From NCBI RefSeq assembly GCF_018333375.1, contig NZ_BORW01000008.1, positions 62,001 to 126,000 on the forward strand: a DNA stretch of 64,000 nt, in the 5' to 3' direction. This document shows positions 44,901-53,458 of the stretch, one piece after another. Position 1 is the stretch's first letter. Every line of letters starts with the position of its first letter. This DNA is from Paenibacillus cookii. GTDB taxonomy: Bacteria; Bacillota; Bacilli; Paenibacillales; Paenibacillaceae. Made by a program: the position numbers and the translations under genes. The notes below the pieces were generated by a model, which searched no databases, was not told the origin of the DNA, and was given only the letters and a program-made list of their open reading frames with translations.

Positions 44901-45787
44901 TTTTGAACTCGGTCGGCGGTTGGGGAGCGGACGGTTTTTCGGACGCCGTACTGACGGAAGAGAGCCGGGAGATTTTCGCCTCCAGCATAATAGACTATAT
45001 CAAACGTTACGATTTGGACGGCATCGACCTGGATTGGGAGTATCCGACCCAAAGCGCGGACGGCGTCATGAAGGCAAGGCCCGAAGACAAACAAAACTTC
45101 ACGCTGATCCTCAAGCTGCTGCGGGAGAAGCTGAACCAATTGGGTGCCGAAAACGGAAGGTATTACGAGCTGACGATCGCCGCCGGGGCGGGCCCATCTT
45201 ATCTTAACGGCGTCGAGATCGGGGAAGTGGCCAAATACGTGGACAATATCAACGTGATGACGTTCGATTTTGCCGGAGGCTGGAGCGCGTCCACGGAACA
45301 CCATACGAATCTGTACGGCGGCAATTTTAGCGTGGATGCGTCCATTCAGCTGTATTTGAACAGCGGCATTCCTGCGGATAAGCTTGTGATCGCGGCCGCG
45401 TTTTACGGGCATGTTTGGACCGACGTCGAAAACGCCGGTTCCGGCGGCCTGGGCCAACAGGCGAAAGGTTCGCCCGACACGCCGACTTATACGGACATTT
45501 TGGCCAAATACAACGCGCAAACCGGGTATACGCGCTATTGGGATGAGACTGCCCATGCACCTTATCTGTTTGACGGCAGCACCTTCATTTCCTATGACGA
45601 CCCCCAGTCTATCGCGGCGAAGGCCAAATACGTTCTCGACCGCGGACTCGCAGGGGCGATGTTCTGGGAATACAGCCAAGATGCGTCGGGAAGTTTGCTG
45701 GCCGCGCTTTCGAACGGGCTCAAAGGCATTCCTTATGAAACGGATGCAGCGGCGGTTCCCGTCGAGCCGGTTATAAACGAACCCTAA
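41972..45787 (+). CDS. S-layer-anchored chitinase with two GH18 modules
   Basis: 1271 residues. After the signal peptide come three SLH domains (about 38-80, 98-140 and 155-200; DVKGHWAEQLLAG, GYPDGSMKPDRALTRIE), which bind pyruvylated wall polymer. A beta-helix-like region (about 210-345), Gly/Ser linker (about 360-395), and two copies of an Ig-like domain plus GH18 barrel follow: about 398-820 and about 825-1260. Catalytic acids are Glu589 and Glu1023, both in DGIDLDWEYP. The two modules are closely similar and reflect duplication. The enzyme would degrade chitin while held at the cell surface. Confidence 0.94.
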   Translation: MKALHNRMEWKWFICFVCAAVIVSSFAFAGRAAAASSDVKGHWAEQLLAGWQDQGLLKGYPDGSMKPDRALTRIELMAMINRYFHLTAEKAASFPDLKSGQWQYAEAAKALEAGYVSGYADGSVRPDQPVTREEAAVMLFKVLKAEADSDPGVLKAFKDAGNIADWSRQALAYLVLKGKLGGYPDGTIRPQSALTRAEGAVLISRMQVSVPKTLQTYNKAGTYGPASGTETVGGDAAISASGITLQNMVIRGNLILEKGAGPGTVTLKNVKVEGKLVILAEGVELVIQGSRLDSVVVDGQGNTLQLGSDAGIAHLVLNAKAKVLGSGKIQKATLNEGAKGSSFQTAPQSVDGPQAGSIQTGVPGSSTPGGSSGGSSGGSGGGSGSGGGSGGSPGGDSTVPQAPVVTGVANGEIYTSGVLPNWTDAADTTSSATLNGAAYVKGTGIIEAGQYTLVVTAVHKNSGKKASTTVNFTMKPEVKLIGYVAGWKDWSSAQPVDAAKLTHINYAFTHIKDNKIIPIEGQNDDANYAYLQSLKAQNPNLKILNSVGGWGADGFSDAAMTEASRNAFADSIIEYVKKYGLDGIDLDWEYPTQDAGGIVTGRPEDKENFTLVLKLIREKLNALGLENNKYYELTIAAGAGWGYLNGVEIGKITPLLDNINVMTYDFAGGWVQNTAHHTHLYGTNISTDLSVDVLLKNGVPAHKIVIGGAFYSHKWTDVTGDGPMVGRSAKGSEDTPSYSATIAAYNEETGFTRYWDENAKAPYLFDGSTFLSYDDPESLAEKAKYVLDRGLAGAMFWEYSQDTTGALLTALADGLKGKPYEKDTTSVPDAPVIRPITEGGEYDPGVAADWNDAPGTASAAFLNEAVYEKGTPITKAGSYTLTVIAAHGKSMKTAKTTVHFTVKSKEQPPAGPKLIAYVPGWVAWSEANPIDAGKLTHINYAFTHIRDNQIVPMAGSFDEENYAYLQRLRAEYPHLKILNSVGGWGADGFSDAVLTEESREIFASSIIDYIKRYDLDGIDLDWEYPTQSADGVMKARPEDKQNFTLILKLLREKLNQLGAENGRYYELTIAAGAGPSYLNGVEIGEVAKYVDNINVMTFDFAGGWSASTEHHTNLYGGNFSVDASIQLYLNSGIPADKLVIAAAFYGHVWTDVENAGSGGLGQQAKGSPDTPTYTDILAKYNAQTGYTRYWDETAHAPYLFDGSTFISYDDPQSIAAKAKYVLDRGLAGAMFWEYSQDASGSLLAALSNGLKGIPYETDAAAVPVEPVINEP

Positions 45788-45806
45788 GCTAAATAATTCA
45801 GCAAGT

Positions 45807-45863
45807 CCCCCGTAAAGCAGTTTGAAATGGCATGCTGGTCATGCCCGCTTTGCGGGGGTTTTT
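45807..45863 (+). terminator. Terminator after SLH chitinase
   Basis: CCCCCG-T-AAAGC and GCTTTGCGGGGG pair across a loop of about 28 bases that itself can fold (GGCATG/CATGCC), followed by TTTTTC. Confidence 0.7.
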
Positions 45864-46018
45864 CATTGGATCGCCGGACGCCTAACATTAACGGTTTTGG
45901 CATATCGCTCATCGACCGGAATCTAGTATACGAAACAGACCGCGCGTTGCGGTACAGTAGGGACAGGTTGACGCTTTATCGTTGCATGATCGTACATAAA
46001 GCCGCTTCAGGAATTCTT

Positions 46019-46318
46019 TTATGCTCCATATACAGACAAATCGATCCGGCCGCCGATCCCGACTTCGACCCCTTCGTCTTCCAGCAGGGCCTGCTGCAAA
46101 AAGCGGGACTCGTCGTCGCGCAAGGCGATCTCGCCTTTGGCATTGACCACCCTGTGCCACGGAAGATCGTATTTGGCGCTCATGGAATGCAAAATTCGGA
46201 CGACCTGCCGGGCGGCGCGCGGACTGCCCGCAGCGGCGGCGACGCCGCCGTAAGTCATGACTTTGCCCGGCGGTATGGATTGGATCTGCTCGATCACGGC
46301 CTTTGTAAATGGCTGCAT
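46019..46318 (-). CDS. Alkyltransferase-like (ATL) DNA-repair protein
   Basis: 99 residues from ATG 46318 (AAAGGAGG upstream). The fold matches the DNA-binding domain of O6-methylguanine methyltransferase: IPPGKVMTYGGVAAAAGSPRAARQVV and RVVNAKGEIALRD. The active-site PCHR is replaced by PWHR, as in ATL proteins, which bind damaged bases and hand them to nucleotide excision repair without transferring the alkyl group. Confidence 0.93.
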   Translation of the reverse strand: MQPFTKAVIEQIQSIPPGKVMTYGGVAAAAGSPRAARQVVRILHSMSAKYDLPWHRVVNAKGEIALRDDESRFLQQALLEDEGVEVGIGGRIDLSVYGA

Positions 46319-46519
46319 CGTTCCTCCTTTGTAGCCGGAGCTCCGGCCCGTCTTCCAAAAATATAACATGCTTATGACAACATCAAAAAACCTCTAGTGA
46401 AGGATTCATTTTGAATGGTATGATATAGGGGTGGGCAAATAATTCTTACTATAATAAATGATCCGCTTCCAAACGATCCAATCACTAGGTAAAGTATATA
46501 ACAAAATGAGGTGTGCTGC

Positions 46520-48118
46520 ATGGGCGAGCCCTTATATCAATTGAATGATGCACACGCCATCGAGGTGTCCAAACAATATTGCATACATACGGGACTTGAT
46601 CCGAGCGAGCCTCCGAGGTTCAATCAGAGATACAGTCCAGCGGAGCTGGCCGCCAAGCTGGTAAAGTACAAGGAGTACATCGAAGTCATTCATTTTTTCA
46701 TAGGCAAATTTTTATCTTCCATTTCAGGCAGTCCCATCACAATCACCGTAACGGACGATCAGGGATATGTGCTGGAGTTTGCCGGGGATGAGACGATTAT
46801 TAAAACGGTTAAACAATTAGGGATCGAGGAAGGCGTCCGGTTCAACAAAGATGCGGGCACCAATTCCATTGACCTGTGCCTGACCCATGGCCGGCCGTTT
46901 CAGCTGCTGGGGCAGGATCATTACCATACCATATTGCACAGGCTGGCTTGTTACTCCACGGGATTCCGCAGCGAAGACGGCCGTATCGTCGGGACGATTT
47001 CGCTGATGACGGAACTCGGGTTCGCCCATCCGCATTTACTCGCGCTTCTCTGCACGATGGCCGATTCCGTGGAGCGCGAGCTTTTGCTGCGAAGGCAAAA
47101 CACCCAGCTGCAAATGCTGAACCAGTTTTTGCTGGATACGAATTTTTACGGTGTCGTCATAACCAACAGCCTGGGCAATATCCTCGAAATGAACGAACGC
47201 TGCCGCTCGATGCTGCTTTTGGACGGGCAAACCGATTATGCAGGGACGTCGGTATTCAACATCGATTTGATAAGCCCTTATTTTCAAAGAGCGATCAGGC
47301 GTCATGAGGAAACCATCGGGGTCGAGCTGAGCCTGGCGGTAAAGGACGACGAACACCGTTACATGCTGGACGTGCTTCCGGTGTACGACACGGACCGGAC
47401 GATCGTCCGCGTGGTCGGCAGCATCCGCGACATCACCGAAATGAAGAAAACGGAGGAAATCCTCCGCAATACCGAAAAGCTTGTATTCGCCGGTCAGATC
47501 GCGGTGGGCATCGCCCATGAAATCCGCAACCCGCTGACCACGGTCAAAGGCATGCTGCAGCTCCTCGGCAAGGACAACTGCCTGCGCCATTATAACCTGA
47601 TCATGTCGGAGCTGGAGCGGATGAACATGATCGTGAGCGAATTTTTGATTCTGGGCAAACCTCAAGCGGTGCATTTCCGGAAGGATCGTTGCTTCCCGGT
47701 TCTTCAGGAAGTGCTCAACCTGTTTGAAATTCAGGCCGCTTTGAACTGCATCACGGTCGACTGCGTCGTCCACGCCGATCATCCCATCCGCTGCGACCGA
47801 AATCAGATCAAGCAAGTATTCATGAACATCGTAAAAAATGCGATCGAGGCTCTGCCTCACGCCGGGAAAATACATATACTCCTTGAAACCCGCGAGGGAT
47901 ACCAACGGATACGTTTCGCCGACAACGGCGTCGGCATGAGCGAAGAGATGCTGCAGCGGATCGGCGAGCCCTTCCATACCACCAAATCGGAGGGCAACGG
48001 CCTGGGCATGATGATCGTCAAAAAAATCATCGATGCCCACCATGGACGGATGGACATTGCCAGCGAAGTGGGGAAAGGGACGATCGTGGATATTTACTTG
48101 CCGCTGAGCGAGGACTAA
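46520..48118 (+). CDS. Soluble PAS-containing sensor histidine kinase (Kin-like)
   Basis: About 532 residues from ATG 46520 (GAGGTG six bases upstream). There is no membrane helix. An N-terminal sensory region (about 50-190; GAF-like, TVTDDQGYVLEFAGD) is followed by a PAS domain (about 205-310; YGVVITNSLGNILEMNERC). The phospho-acceptor is His333 in GIAHEIRNPLTTVKGMLQLLG, and the ATPase domain has NIVKNAIEAL, DNGVGM, EGNGLGMMIVKKII. The architecture is like sporulation phosphorelay kinases of the KinA/KinE type; no response regulator is adjacent. An extended -10 TGGTATGAT lies about 85 bp upstream. Confidence 0.9.
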   Translation: MGEPLYQLNDAHAIEVSKQYCIHTGLDPSEPPRFNQRYSPAELAAKLVKYKEYIEVIHFFIGKFLSSISGSPITITVTDDQGYVLEFAGDETIIKTVKQLGIEEGVRFNKDAGTNSIDLCLTHGRPFQLLGQDHYHTILHRLACYSTGFRSEDGRIVGTISLMTELGFAHPHLLALLCTMADSVERELLLRRQNTQLQMLNQFLLDTNFYGVVITNSLGNILEMNERCRSMLLLDGQTDYAGTSVFNIDLISPYFQRAIRRHEETIGVELSLAVKDDEHRYMLDVLPVYDTDRTIVRVVGSIRDITEMKKTEEILRNTEKLVFAGQIAVGIAHEIRNPLTTVKGMLQLLGKDNCLRHYNLIMSELERMNMIVSEFLILGKPQAVHFRKDRCFPVLQEVLNLFEIQAALNCITVDCVVHADHPIRCDRNQIKQVFMNIVKNAIEALPHAGKIHILLETREGYQRIRFADNGVGMSEEMLQRIGEPFHTTKSEGNGLGMMIVKKIIDAHHGRMDIASEVGKGTIVDIYLPLSED

Positions 48119-48480
48119 TGCAGAAAGTCGAATAGGGGCTTCCCACGGGCAACTACCGATATGTCCGGGAGCTGCAGGCAAAGCGGGACCGCGATGCCTG
48201 GATTCGTGTTCGAGGCGGGCTGCATGTGCTTCGGCCCCCGGGACGGCATGCCCCGTTTTCCGGGGAACGGTTTCACGTCGATCCTGAAGGAAGGTTCGAG
48301 ACTGAGGAAATTTTCCGTTTTTTGGACGATGCCGAACCTCCGGCCGTGATGGCGCTCGTGCGGGATTTGCAGCTGCATGCGCTGAACGGCATGACGGACT
48401 TGCAACACAGGCTGGGGCATGTGCTGGCCGGCATCGGCCTTCATGACGAAGCAGAACGGTTGCGGATCAGCATGGACTGA
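48118..48480 (+). pseudogene. Small ORF behind kinase gene, broken by TAG at codon 6
   Basis: The frame opens at an ATG overlapping the kinase stop (TAATG), then hits TAG after MQKVE. Beyond it the same frame stays open for about 115 codons to TGA 48478-48480 with strong GC-type codon bias (NYRYVRELQAKRDRDAWIRV, MTDLQHRLGHVLAGIGLHDEAERL). No later start with a ribosome site exists; GTG at 48226 has none. It is most likely a gene inactivated by one base change, or a sequencing error. No family recognised. Confidence 0.5.
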
Positions 48481-48489
48481 ACGGGAGCC

Positions 48490-49299
48490 TCAGCTATCCT
48501 GCACCATCCGCCGGTATTCATCGGGCGTGCAGCCGACGACCGCTTTAAAATCTTTAATAAAATGGGGCTGGTCATGGTATCCAAGCTTCGCGGCGAGCCG
48601 GGACAAATCAACGGGAAGGCTTCGGTCCATCGTTTCGGCGGCATTTTGCAGGCGATAAAGGCGGATGACCCATTTCGGACTGATGCCGACGTATTGGTCG
48701 AACAGCCGCTGCAGCTTGCGGATATGAATCTGAAAATGCTCGCATACCTGGTCTACCTTGGAAATTTCCCGTTCGTCCGCGATAAAGTCGATGATGCGGT
48801 TGATCCGCAGCACCTCGTCGTCCAGCGGAGGAAGTTTGGGCAGCAGCAGCTTTTCCATAGTACGGACCATATCCTGATCGTCGTCCATGGATAGAATCGT
48901 TTTTTCGAGTTCGGATCCGTCCGCGCCCAAAATGCCTCGTACCCCAAGCGGCTGATCCAGCAGGCTGGACACGGGCCGCCGCAGGAAAGGGTAAAAACCG
49001 CCGGGCCTGAATTTGATGCCAAAAACGACGCCTTTTCCGTGGATCGGGTAAGAAAATTTTCCGGGAGACGGGGCATAAATAAGCGTTTTACCGGGCTCGA
49101 CGACCAGATTGACGCAGGGATTCGGGACGACGTGCTGCATGTACGGCTCCTCGTCCCGGCAATCCCAGCGGATGATCCAGTAGTGTTTAACGAAAAAGCC
49201 CAGCGCTTCCGAAGCGGCGTGGCGGGACAACGCAAACCTTTTTTCGCCGCCCTGCGGGTTCAGAATTCCCATGCTTGGTTTGATTGCACCGGAAGACAT
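48490..49299 (-). CDS. AraC family transcriptional regulator
   Basis: About 269 residues from ATG 49299 (CAGGAG ten bases upstream); the longer frame to 49365 has no better site. The N-terminal domain (HYWIIRWDCRDEEPYMQHVVPNPCVNLVVEPG) is of the DUF6597 kind found in AraC regulators. Helix-turn-helix motifs occupy the last 90 residues (QVCEHFQIHIRKLQRLFDQYVGISPKWVIRLYRL; LAAKLGYHDQPHFIKDFKAVVGCTPDEYRR). It is divergent from an SRPBCC gene, which may be its target. Confidence 0.88.
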   Translation of the reverse strand: MSSGAIKPSMGILNPQGGEKRFALSRHAASEALGFFVKHYWIIRWDCRDEEPYMQHVVPNPCVNLVVEPGKTLIYAPSPGKFSYPIHGKGVVFGIKFRPGGFYPFLRRPVSSLLDQPLGVRGILGADGSELEKTILSMDDDQDMVRTMEKLLLPKLPPLDDEVLRINRIIDFIADEREISKVDQVCEHFQIHIRKLQRLFDQYVGISPKWVIRLYRLQNAAETMDRSLPVDLSRLAAKLGYHDQPHFIKDFKAVVGCTPDEYRRMVQDS

Positions 49300-49461
49300 G
49301 TCGATCAGCTCCTGAAAAAATTTATGGAACAGGCGTTCCTGTCGTGTTTTTACAATACGTGGCATTCTATCAAAGGTATCATGAGTTTAGCATACAATTT
49401 CCGTTTGGGGAATTTTGCGGCAAATGAATAACGAATACGAATTCCAAGGGAGCGTGAACGC

Positions 49462-49914
49462 ATGAACAGCCTGAAATATGAATTTTATATCGGAGCCGAG
49501 CCGGAAAAAGTGTGGGATCTGCTGGTGGCGCCGGAAGGAACGAAAAAAACGTTTTTTAACTGCGTGCTCCAGTCCAGCTTTAAAGCCGGGGAGCCTTTTG
49601 CTTACGTCGGACCGGGCAATGACGGCGATGAAACGGTGCATGTGTACGGGGATATTTTGGCATATGAGCCGAACAAAACGTTGAGTTATCTTGAGCATCC
49701 GGGGCCGTCGTATCATGCCAATCATGAGGAGCTGACTTCGCGGGTGACCTTTACGCTGGACAAGGTGGGCAAATGCACGAAGTTAACGCTCGTGAACGAT
49801 CAGTGGTCGGACGACCATCCATCCTTCCAAAACGCCGAAGGCCATTGGTGGATGATTCTGAGCAACATCAAAACGGTGGCGGAAACGGGAAATACGCTTG
49901 ATTTTGGCTGGTAA
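49462..49914 (+). CDS. SRPBCC (AHSA1-like) domain protein
   Basis: 150 residues, cytoplasmic. The START/Bet v1-type fold is seen from YEFYIGAEPEKVWDLLVAPEGTKKTFF to the C-terminal helix WWMILSNIKTVAETG; such proteins bind hydrophobic ligands in a deep cavity. The ligand is unknown. It is divergent from an AraC regulator and ends at a strong terminator. Confidence 0.85.
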   Translation: MNSLKYEFYIGAEPEKVWDLLVAPEGTKKTFFNCVLQSSFKAGEPFAYVGPGNDGDETVHVYGDILAYEPNKTLSYLEHPGPSYHANHEELTSRVTFTLDKVGKCTKLTLVNDQWSDDHPSFQNAEGHWWMILSNIKTVAETGNTLDFGW

Positions 49915-49937
49915 AACGAATAGCGAATCGGACAAGG

Positions 49938-49966
49938 GTGGCTGCGGATGGCAGCCGCTTTTTTTT
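49938..49966 (+). terminator. Terminator
   Basis: GGCTGC and GCAGCC pair over a 5-base loop and are followed by GCTTTTTTTTG. Confidence 0.85.
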
Positions 49967-50241
49967 GATTTACAAGCATGTCCCGCTTCGGGAGGTGTTT
50001 TGCATTTTTATGCATAGCAACTAGGCCCTGGATCATATAAGGTGTAGAGAAAGATCTAAATAATTTAGTAAAACAATCCAAAAAATGGGTACAAACCTAA
50101 AAAACTTGCAAGTTGAAGCAAAACCGTGCATAAAATAGCAGAACTAAGGACGCCTTCTGATATGTCAGCCAATTTTCACATCTCGTTATCACAAATCAGC
50201 TTCTCATTACATATTAGAATGGTATATGGGGGAATCCAATC
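49967..50241. other. AT-rich upstream region of small gene pair
   Basis: About 275 bp with no gene. A possible promoter is TTGCAA, 17-19 bp, TAAAAT near 50105-50140. No repeat or operator was seen. Confidence 0.3.
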
Positions 50242-50670
50242 ATGCATTGGACTGATTTCGCGGTGATCATAGCGTCAGGTTCATTCGGCGGTCTTTTGTC
50301 AAGTTTGTATATCCACGACGGATCCCTTATACTGCCCAAAATCATCGAACTGGAACTCAGCGACGGATCCAGAAGGAAAAATTATCATATCGGCTTTCTA
50401 TCGGATATCATTTTGGGGGCTGGCGCAGGCTTGATTTCGGCACTTCCGCTTGGACTCGAGTTCCCGAAATATATTTACGTGGCGATGATCGCCGGCTTCG
50501 GCGGCGGCAGCTTTATCGCGAAACAAGCCAAGCTGACGGCCGAAGAAAAAATATCCTCCCAGGATAAGCTGCCGACGATCATTGCGTCCAGCGCTCCTGA
50601 TACGGACGGTTCCGATGAAATGACGTTTGAACTTGCTATCCCAGACCGTAAAGGAGAGAAGTTGACATGA
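50242..50670 (+). CDS. Small membrane protein, possibly DUF4257
   Basis: 142 residues. Two or three membrane stretches: WTDFAVIIASGSFGGLLSSLY, IGFLSDIILGAGAGLISALPLG and YIYVAMIAGFGGGSFIAKQA. A soluble acidic tail follows (DTDGSDEMTFELAIPDRKGEKLT). The pattern resembles small Firmicute membrane proteins annotated DUF4257, but I cannot confirm it. It overlaps the next gene by 4 bp (ATGA), so the two act together. Confidence 0.65.
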   Translation: MHWTDFAVIIASGSFGGLLSSLYIHDGSLILPKIIELELSDGSRRKNYHIGFLSDIILGAGAGLISALPLGLEFPKYIYVAMIAGFGGGSFIAKQAKLTAEEKISSQDKLPTIIASSAPDTDGSDEMTFELAIPDRKGEKLT

Positions 50671-51014
50671 CCCTTGGTAAGATCACGTTAACGAACGACG
50701 AAATCAACGAGTACAACAGGCTGAAGAAAAAAATCAGGGATGCCAGAACAAGGCTGGAAGTCTCGTTGTACACGAAGCAGGCAGAGCAAATCCTTGAAAG
50801 AGGGCGTCTTCGTTACGTCAGCAAGCTCGAGCAGAATAAGCCGCAAATCAAAGGCATCCAGGAAAAAAGCAAACCTCAGGTAAAAAACCAACCCCAGGAA
50901 AAAAAAGCGAAGCTTTCGGCGTACACGGCGGCAAATCAGAGTTATGCCCTCCCGCAAAGCATCAGACGTACCGCGTTTATGGGGAAATTGGTGAAATCGA
51001 ATTCGGGCCGGTAA
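50667..51014 (+). CDS. Small basic soluble protein, partner of the membrane protein
   Basis: 115 residues, no signal or membrane helix, rich in Lys, Gln and Arg. The N-terminal part is predicted coiled coil (DEINEYNRLKKKIRDARTRLEV). The middle is Pro/Lys/Gln-rich (PQIKGIQEKSKPQVKNQPQEKK). No family recognised. It is translationally coupled to the membrane protein, whose acidic tail could bind this basic protein (inference). Confidence 0.6.
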   Translation: MTLGKITLTNDEINEYNRLKKKIRDARTRLEVSLYTKQAEQILERGRLRYVSKLEQNKPQIKGIQEKSKPQVKNQPQEKKAKLSAYTAANQSYALPQSIRRTAFMGKLVKSNSGR

Positions 51015-51077
51015 GGCTCTTTTTATTTTGAAGATGGTTGCAAAATCCGGATTGGGGAAAGCATGACGACGGCCGGA

Positions 51078-51911
51078 CTACAATCTCGTTTCCCGGTACT
51101 GCCGCGGGGAGGAGCCGGTCACCTTTTTGAACATTTTCGAGAACAGGAACGGATCGATATACCCGACGGAACGCGATACGTCGCTGACGGACAGTTCGGG
51201 GTTGCGCAGCAGGTCGGCCGCCCGGTTCATCCGGTATTCCAGCAGAAAAGCCTGCAGCGACACGCCGTACTGTTCCTTGAACAAGCCTGACAGATACGTC
51301 CGGTCGAGACCGACCGAGCGGGCGATGTCCAGCACGGATATTTTTTGGCTGTAGCTGCTTTCGATATATTCGATCGCTTTGCGGATGTAACCTTCGCGGG
51401 AGTGGCGCGTTTTCAGTCCGTCGTCCGGTTGGGGCGAGCAGCGGATCAGATCGGCAAGGACGCGGTATAAAATGCTGTGGCTTGCGACGTCGCCGCCCCG
51501 CTCGCCTTCGGCGGCCTTCAGATCGCGATAGAAGCTGCCGAGGCCGTTGTCGGAAAGCTCCGCAAACACCGGATGCGCGGCATGGATTTGCGCCCGCTGC
51601 AGCAGCGATTTGGCGTTCAGTCCGGTGAAGCCGATCCAGGAATACGTCCAGGGGTTCGCTTCGTCGGCGCTGTAATGGACAAGCGTATCCGGGAAAATGA
51701 CGAAACCCTGTCCCGCCCGCAGCTCGTATGCCGTATCATGCGTACGGAAGACGCCGCAGCCGCTATGGACGTAATGCAAAATATACGCGTCCCGGAGCCC
51801 CGGCCCCCAGGTATGCCCCGGCAAACATTCCTCCAAACCGAAAAACTGCAGATTCAAATCCATTTGCCCCTGGATCGCGGGGACGGTGCAGTTGTCGTTG
51901 ATACGGGTCAT
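51078..51911 (-). CDS. AraC family transcriptional regulator
   Basis: 277 residues, AAGGAG upstream of ATG. The cupin sensor domain is at about 20-110 (HYVHSGCGVFRTHDTAYELRAGQGFVIFPDTLVHYSAD) and HTH motifs at about 185-275 (KISVLDIARSVGLDRTYLSGLFKEQYGVSLQAFLLEYRM; VSRSVGYIDPFLFSKMFKKVTGSSPRQYR), typical of regulators of sugar use such as raffinose/melibiose genes. It is divergent from a GH4 alpha-galactosidase-type gene and probably controls it. Confidence 0.92.
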   Translation of the reverse strand: MTRINDNCTVPAIQGQMDLNLQFFGLEECLPGHTWGPGLRDAYILHYVHSGCGVFRTHDTAYELRAGQGFVIFPDTLVHYSADEANPWTYSWIGFTGLNAKSLLQRAQIHAAHPVFAELSDNGLGSFYRDLKAAEGERGGDVASHSILYRVLADLIRCSPQPDDGLKTRHSREGYIRKAIEYIESSYSQKISVLDIARSVGLDRTYLSGLFKEQYGVSLQAFLLEYRMNRAADLLRNPELSVSDVSRSVGYIDPFLFSKMFKKVTGSSPRQYRETRL

Positions 51912-51984
51912 GAGAAAGCTTCTCCTTTATCTCAGATGCGTTGTCTCTTTATATTATAACAGGTCAAACGTTTTATTTTCACTT

Positions 51985-51998
51985 TGTAAACGGATACA
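51985..51998. promoter_or_regulatory. Near-consensus cre site upstream of GH4 gene
   Basis: TGTAAACGGATACA matches the cre consensus at all but one fixed position (A for T at position 10). It lies in the divergent region of the AraC regulator and the GH4 gene, about 110 bp before the GH4 start. Confidence 0.4.
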
Positions 51999-52108
51999 GA
52001 AGTGGGATTATGACATGTTTTGCTTTGTTTGCTCCATGTCGCTTCCGCGGGCGGAGAGGTATAGTTAAAACCAAGTTGAAGCGAATCGCGAAAGGGAGGA
52101 ATCATTCC

Positions 52109-53407
52109 ATGTCCAAAATTACGTTCATCGGTGCGGGCAGTACCGTTTTCGTCAAAAACGTGCTTGGCGACGTCATGACGACGCCGGCGCTTCAGGGCTT
52201 CGAGCTCGCCTTGTTCGATATCGATCCGGAGCGTCTCCAGGATTCCGAGCGCTTGCTGAACAGCATCAAAGCCACGCTTGGCAGCACCTGCGTCATCAAA
52301 GCCTACTCCGACCGCAAAGCCGCGCTGAAGGGCGCCAAATACGTCATCAACGCCATCCAGGTCGGCGGCTATGATCCATGTACGATCACGGATTTCGAGA
52401 TTCCGAAAAAATACGGCCTTCGCCAAACGATTGCCGACACGGTCGGAATCGGCGGCATTTTCCGCAATCTGCGCACGATCCCGGTCATGCTCGATTTTGC
52501 GAAGGACATGCAGGAAGTGTGCCCGGACGCGCTGTTCCTGAACTATACGAATCCGATGGCGGTGCTCACCAACGTCATGAACACGGTGGGCGGCATCCAA
52601 ACCGTCGGCCTTTGCCACAGCGTGCAGGTGTGCGTGCCTCACTTGTTCGAATCGCTTGGCATGGACCCGACCGGGGTGAAGGCAAAAATTGCCGGGATCA
52701 ACCATATGGCATGGCTGCTCGAAGTATCGAAGGACGGGGTCGACCTGTATCCGGAAATCAAACGCCGCGCCGCCGAGAAGCAAAAGGAAAAACATCACGA
52801 CATGGTGCGTTTCGAACTCATGAACCGTTTCGGCTACTACGTGACGGAATCCTCCGAGCATAACGCCGAATACCATCCGTATTTCATCAAAAAGACGTAT
52901 CCCGAATTGATCGAAAAATACAACATTCCGCTCGACGAATACCCGCGCCGCTGCGTCAACCAGATCAACGGCTGGAAAGAGATGCGCGAGAAAATTTTCG
53001 CCAGCGAAAACATCGAGCACAAACGTTCCAAAGAGTATGCGTCCTACATCATGGAAGCGATCGAAACCGACGTGCCGTTCAAAATCGGCGGCAACGTCAT
53101 GAACACCGGGCTCATCACGAACCTGCCGAAGGAAGCCTGCGTCGAAGTGCCGTGCCTCGTCGACCGTTCCGGCATCAACCCGACGTACGTCGGCGATTTG
53201 CCTCCGCAGCTGGCGGCGCTGAACCGGACCAACATCAATACGCAGCTGCTCACGATCGAAGCGGCCGTAACCGGCAAAAAGGAGCATATCTACCATGCCG
53301 CGATGCTGGATCCGCACACCTCCGCCGAGCTGTCGCTGGATGATATCGTGGCATTGTGCGACGATTTGATCGAAGCTCACGGCAGCTGGCTGCCGGAGTT
53401 TAAATAA
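52109..53407 (+). CDS. melA: GH4 family alpha-galactosidase/alpha-glucosidase
   Basis: About 432 residues from ATG 52109 (GGGAGG upstream; the longer frame is not supported). GH4 enzymes use NAD and Mn to cleave alpha-galactosides by redox chemistry in the cytoplasm. The NAD site reads ITFIGAGSTVFVKNVLGDV. Metal and substrate contacts include NYTNPMAVLTN, GLCHSVQVC (Cys ligand) and AGINHMAW (His ligand). RQTIADTVGIGGIFRNLRT is typical of MelA. Its AraC neighbour fits control by a galactoside. Alpha-glucosidase activity cannot be excluded from sequence alone. Confidence 0.9.
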   Translation: MSKITFIGAGSTVFVKNVLGDVMTTPALQGFELALFDIDPERLQDSERLLNSIKATLGSTCVIKAYSDRKAALKGAKYVINAIQVGGYDPCTITDFEIPKKYGLRQTIADTVGIGGIFRNLRTIPVMLDFAKDMQEVCPDALFLNYTNPMAVLTNVMNTVGGIQTVGLCHSVQVCVPHLFESLGMDPTGVKAKIAGINHMAWLLEVSKDGVDLYPEIKRRAAEKQKEKHHDMVRFELMNRFGYYVTESSEHNAEYHPYFIKKTYPELIEKYNIPLDEYPRRCVNQINGWKEMREKIFASENIEHKRSKEYASYIMEAIETDVPFKIGGNVMNTGLITNLPKEACVEVPCLVDRSGINPTYVGDLPPQLAALNRTNINTQLLTIEAAVTGKKEHIYHAAMLDPHTSAELSLDDIVALCDDLIEAHGSWLPEFK

Positions 53408-53458
53408 GGAACGGCTCACCAGGATTTGCGAGGCTGGTTCATAGTGACTGCATGTACT

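Noticed and set aside
44036..45679. 547-codon minus-strand frame within the SLH chitinase
   Set aside because: It mirrors GH18 coding sequence and has no start signal; high GC codons create long antisense frames.
45827..46366. 179-codon plus-strand frame
   Set aside because: It is antisense to the alkyltransferase-like gene, whose protein is clearly recognisable.
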